From positions 310,001-374,000 of the forward strand of contig NZ_VRLT01000059.1 of NCBI RefSeq assembly GCF_008017835.1: a DNA stretch of 64,000 nt, given 5' to 3'. Positions within the stretch are counted from its first letter, which is position 1, and every line of letters starts with the position of its first letter. Under the pieces are notes generated by a model. It saw nothing but the letters and a program-made list of their open reading frames with translations. It was not told where the DNA came from and searched no databases. The translations under genes and the position numbers were made by a program. Shown here in pieces: positions 63,737-64,000 of the stretch. The stretch is from Mesonia sp. HuA40 (GTDB taxonomy: Bacteria > Bacteroidota > Bacteroidia > Flavobacteriales > Flavobacteriaceae).

Positions 63737-63774
63737 AAAAAGAGGCTGCAAATCACAAAGCAGCCTCTTTTTAG
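63736..63774 (+). terminator. Intrinsic terminator, bidirectional
   Basis: Stem AAAAAGAGGCTGC with GCAGCCTCTTTTT (to 63772), 10-base loop, T-rich tail. Lies between the NUMOD4 gene and the convergent DUF2059 gene. Confidence 0.87.
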
Positions 63775-63797
63775 TTATTGTAGAAATAAATTATGGC

Positions 63798-64000
63798 TTA
63801 ATCCTCTTCAACAACTGGTTGTTCGGCCATGAATTTCTGCATCAATGGGTAAAGTTTATTTACTCCCATTTGTTGCCCGATGGCTTGCGATTCCATCATA
63901 ATTTCAGAAGTCTTTCCTAAAATTCTTTTACCAGCAGGTGTTTCATAAAAGGCGAGTAACTTCTTTAAATCGGCTTCTGTACAATGCTCTTTATATACCG
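63798..64000 (-). CDS. DUF2059 domain protein, C-terminal part only (5' end beyond window)
   Basis: 67 codons and the stop are visible; the gene continues past the right edge. The reading ADLKKLLAFYETPAGKRIL and GKTSEIMMESQAIGQQMG is the DUF2059 motif, in which FYETPAGK is diagnostic. These are small exported proteins of unknown role. The end is acidic (VVEED). Confidence 0.8.
   Translation of the reverse strand, partial: VYKEHCTEADLKKLLAFYETPAGKRILGKTSEIMMESQAIGQQMGVNKLYPLMQKFMAEQPVVEED

Overview
The window reads as an ordinary chromosomal segment of a marine-type member of the Flavobacteriaceae (Bacteroidota). The DNA is AT-rich. Genes lack Shine-Dalgarno sites but several have the Bacteroidota promoter pattern TTG-N18/19-TAnnTTTG. 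The gene content is typical of the group: a type IX secretion sorting tail, a TonB receptor paired with a DUF4249 lipoprotein, DUF4369/TlpA lipoproteins, a GlmM starting MTLIKSISGIRG, and a complete menaquinone block. I see no insertion sequence, prophage, CRISPR array, tRNA or rRNA.

Layout. 1-10.6 kb: a large metallophosphoesterase lipoprotein cut by the window edge, an HD protein fused to a Pycsar-type membrane effector domain, a GAF protein, a TlpA-like lipoprotein, a frameshifted glycosidase-like lipoprotein, an NlpE-like lipoprotein, a rhomboid protease and a lipid A-type acyltransferase. 10.6-23.4 kb: a PNGase F homologue, glmM, an ACP phosphodiesterase, uvrA, a LOG protein, a protease-like protein without a zinc motif, and a fused branched-chain 2-oxoacid dehydrogenase E1. 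23.4-32.7 kb: two PH-domain membrane proteins, menB, a DUF4421 pair, a CvfB-like S1 protein, DUF2853, menD, menF and a hotdog thioesterase. The men genes together cover most of the chorismate to DHNA route. 32.8-41.7 kb: an esterase, a T9SS-exported M1 aminopeptidase, mazG, LOG, prmC, GNAT, ribD, HAD, DMT transporter, YigZ and a YbgC-like thioesterase. 41.7-51.7 kb: dnaA (preceded by a possible 41-residue membrane peptide), a low-molecular-weight phosphatase, an RsmI-like methyltransferase, a lysozyme-like protein, TonB receptor/DUF4249/murQ/DUF6095, DUF6252 and an MFS transporter. 51.7-64 kb: an ABC-F ATPase followed by a structured intergenic element, a thioredoxin-fold lipoprotein without cysteines, the class I ribonucleotide reductase operon (nrdB, thioesterase, nrdA), a transaldolase, an SDR enzyme, the SRP RNA gene, a glutaminyl cyclase, a beta-helix lipoprotein, a NUMOD4/HNH protein and a partial DUF2059 gene.

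The most informative signals are regulatory RNAs. A clear cobalamin riboswitch lies on the minus strand in front of nrdB, which suggests that this B12-independent reductase is shut down when B12 is present, presumably because a B12-dependent reductase exists elsewhere in the genome. The SRP RNA has a textbook Bacteroidota promoter. A roughly 95-nt multi-stem element between the ABC-F gene and its terminator looks like a structured RNA or a dispersed repeat. Other points of interest are the HD-PycTM fusion without a neighbouring cyclase, the fully conserved PNGase F homologue, and several enzyme-fold proteins that have lost their catalytic residues.
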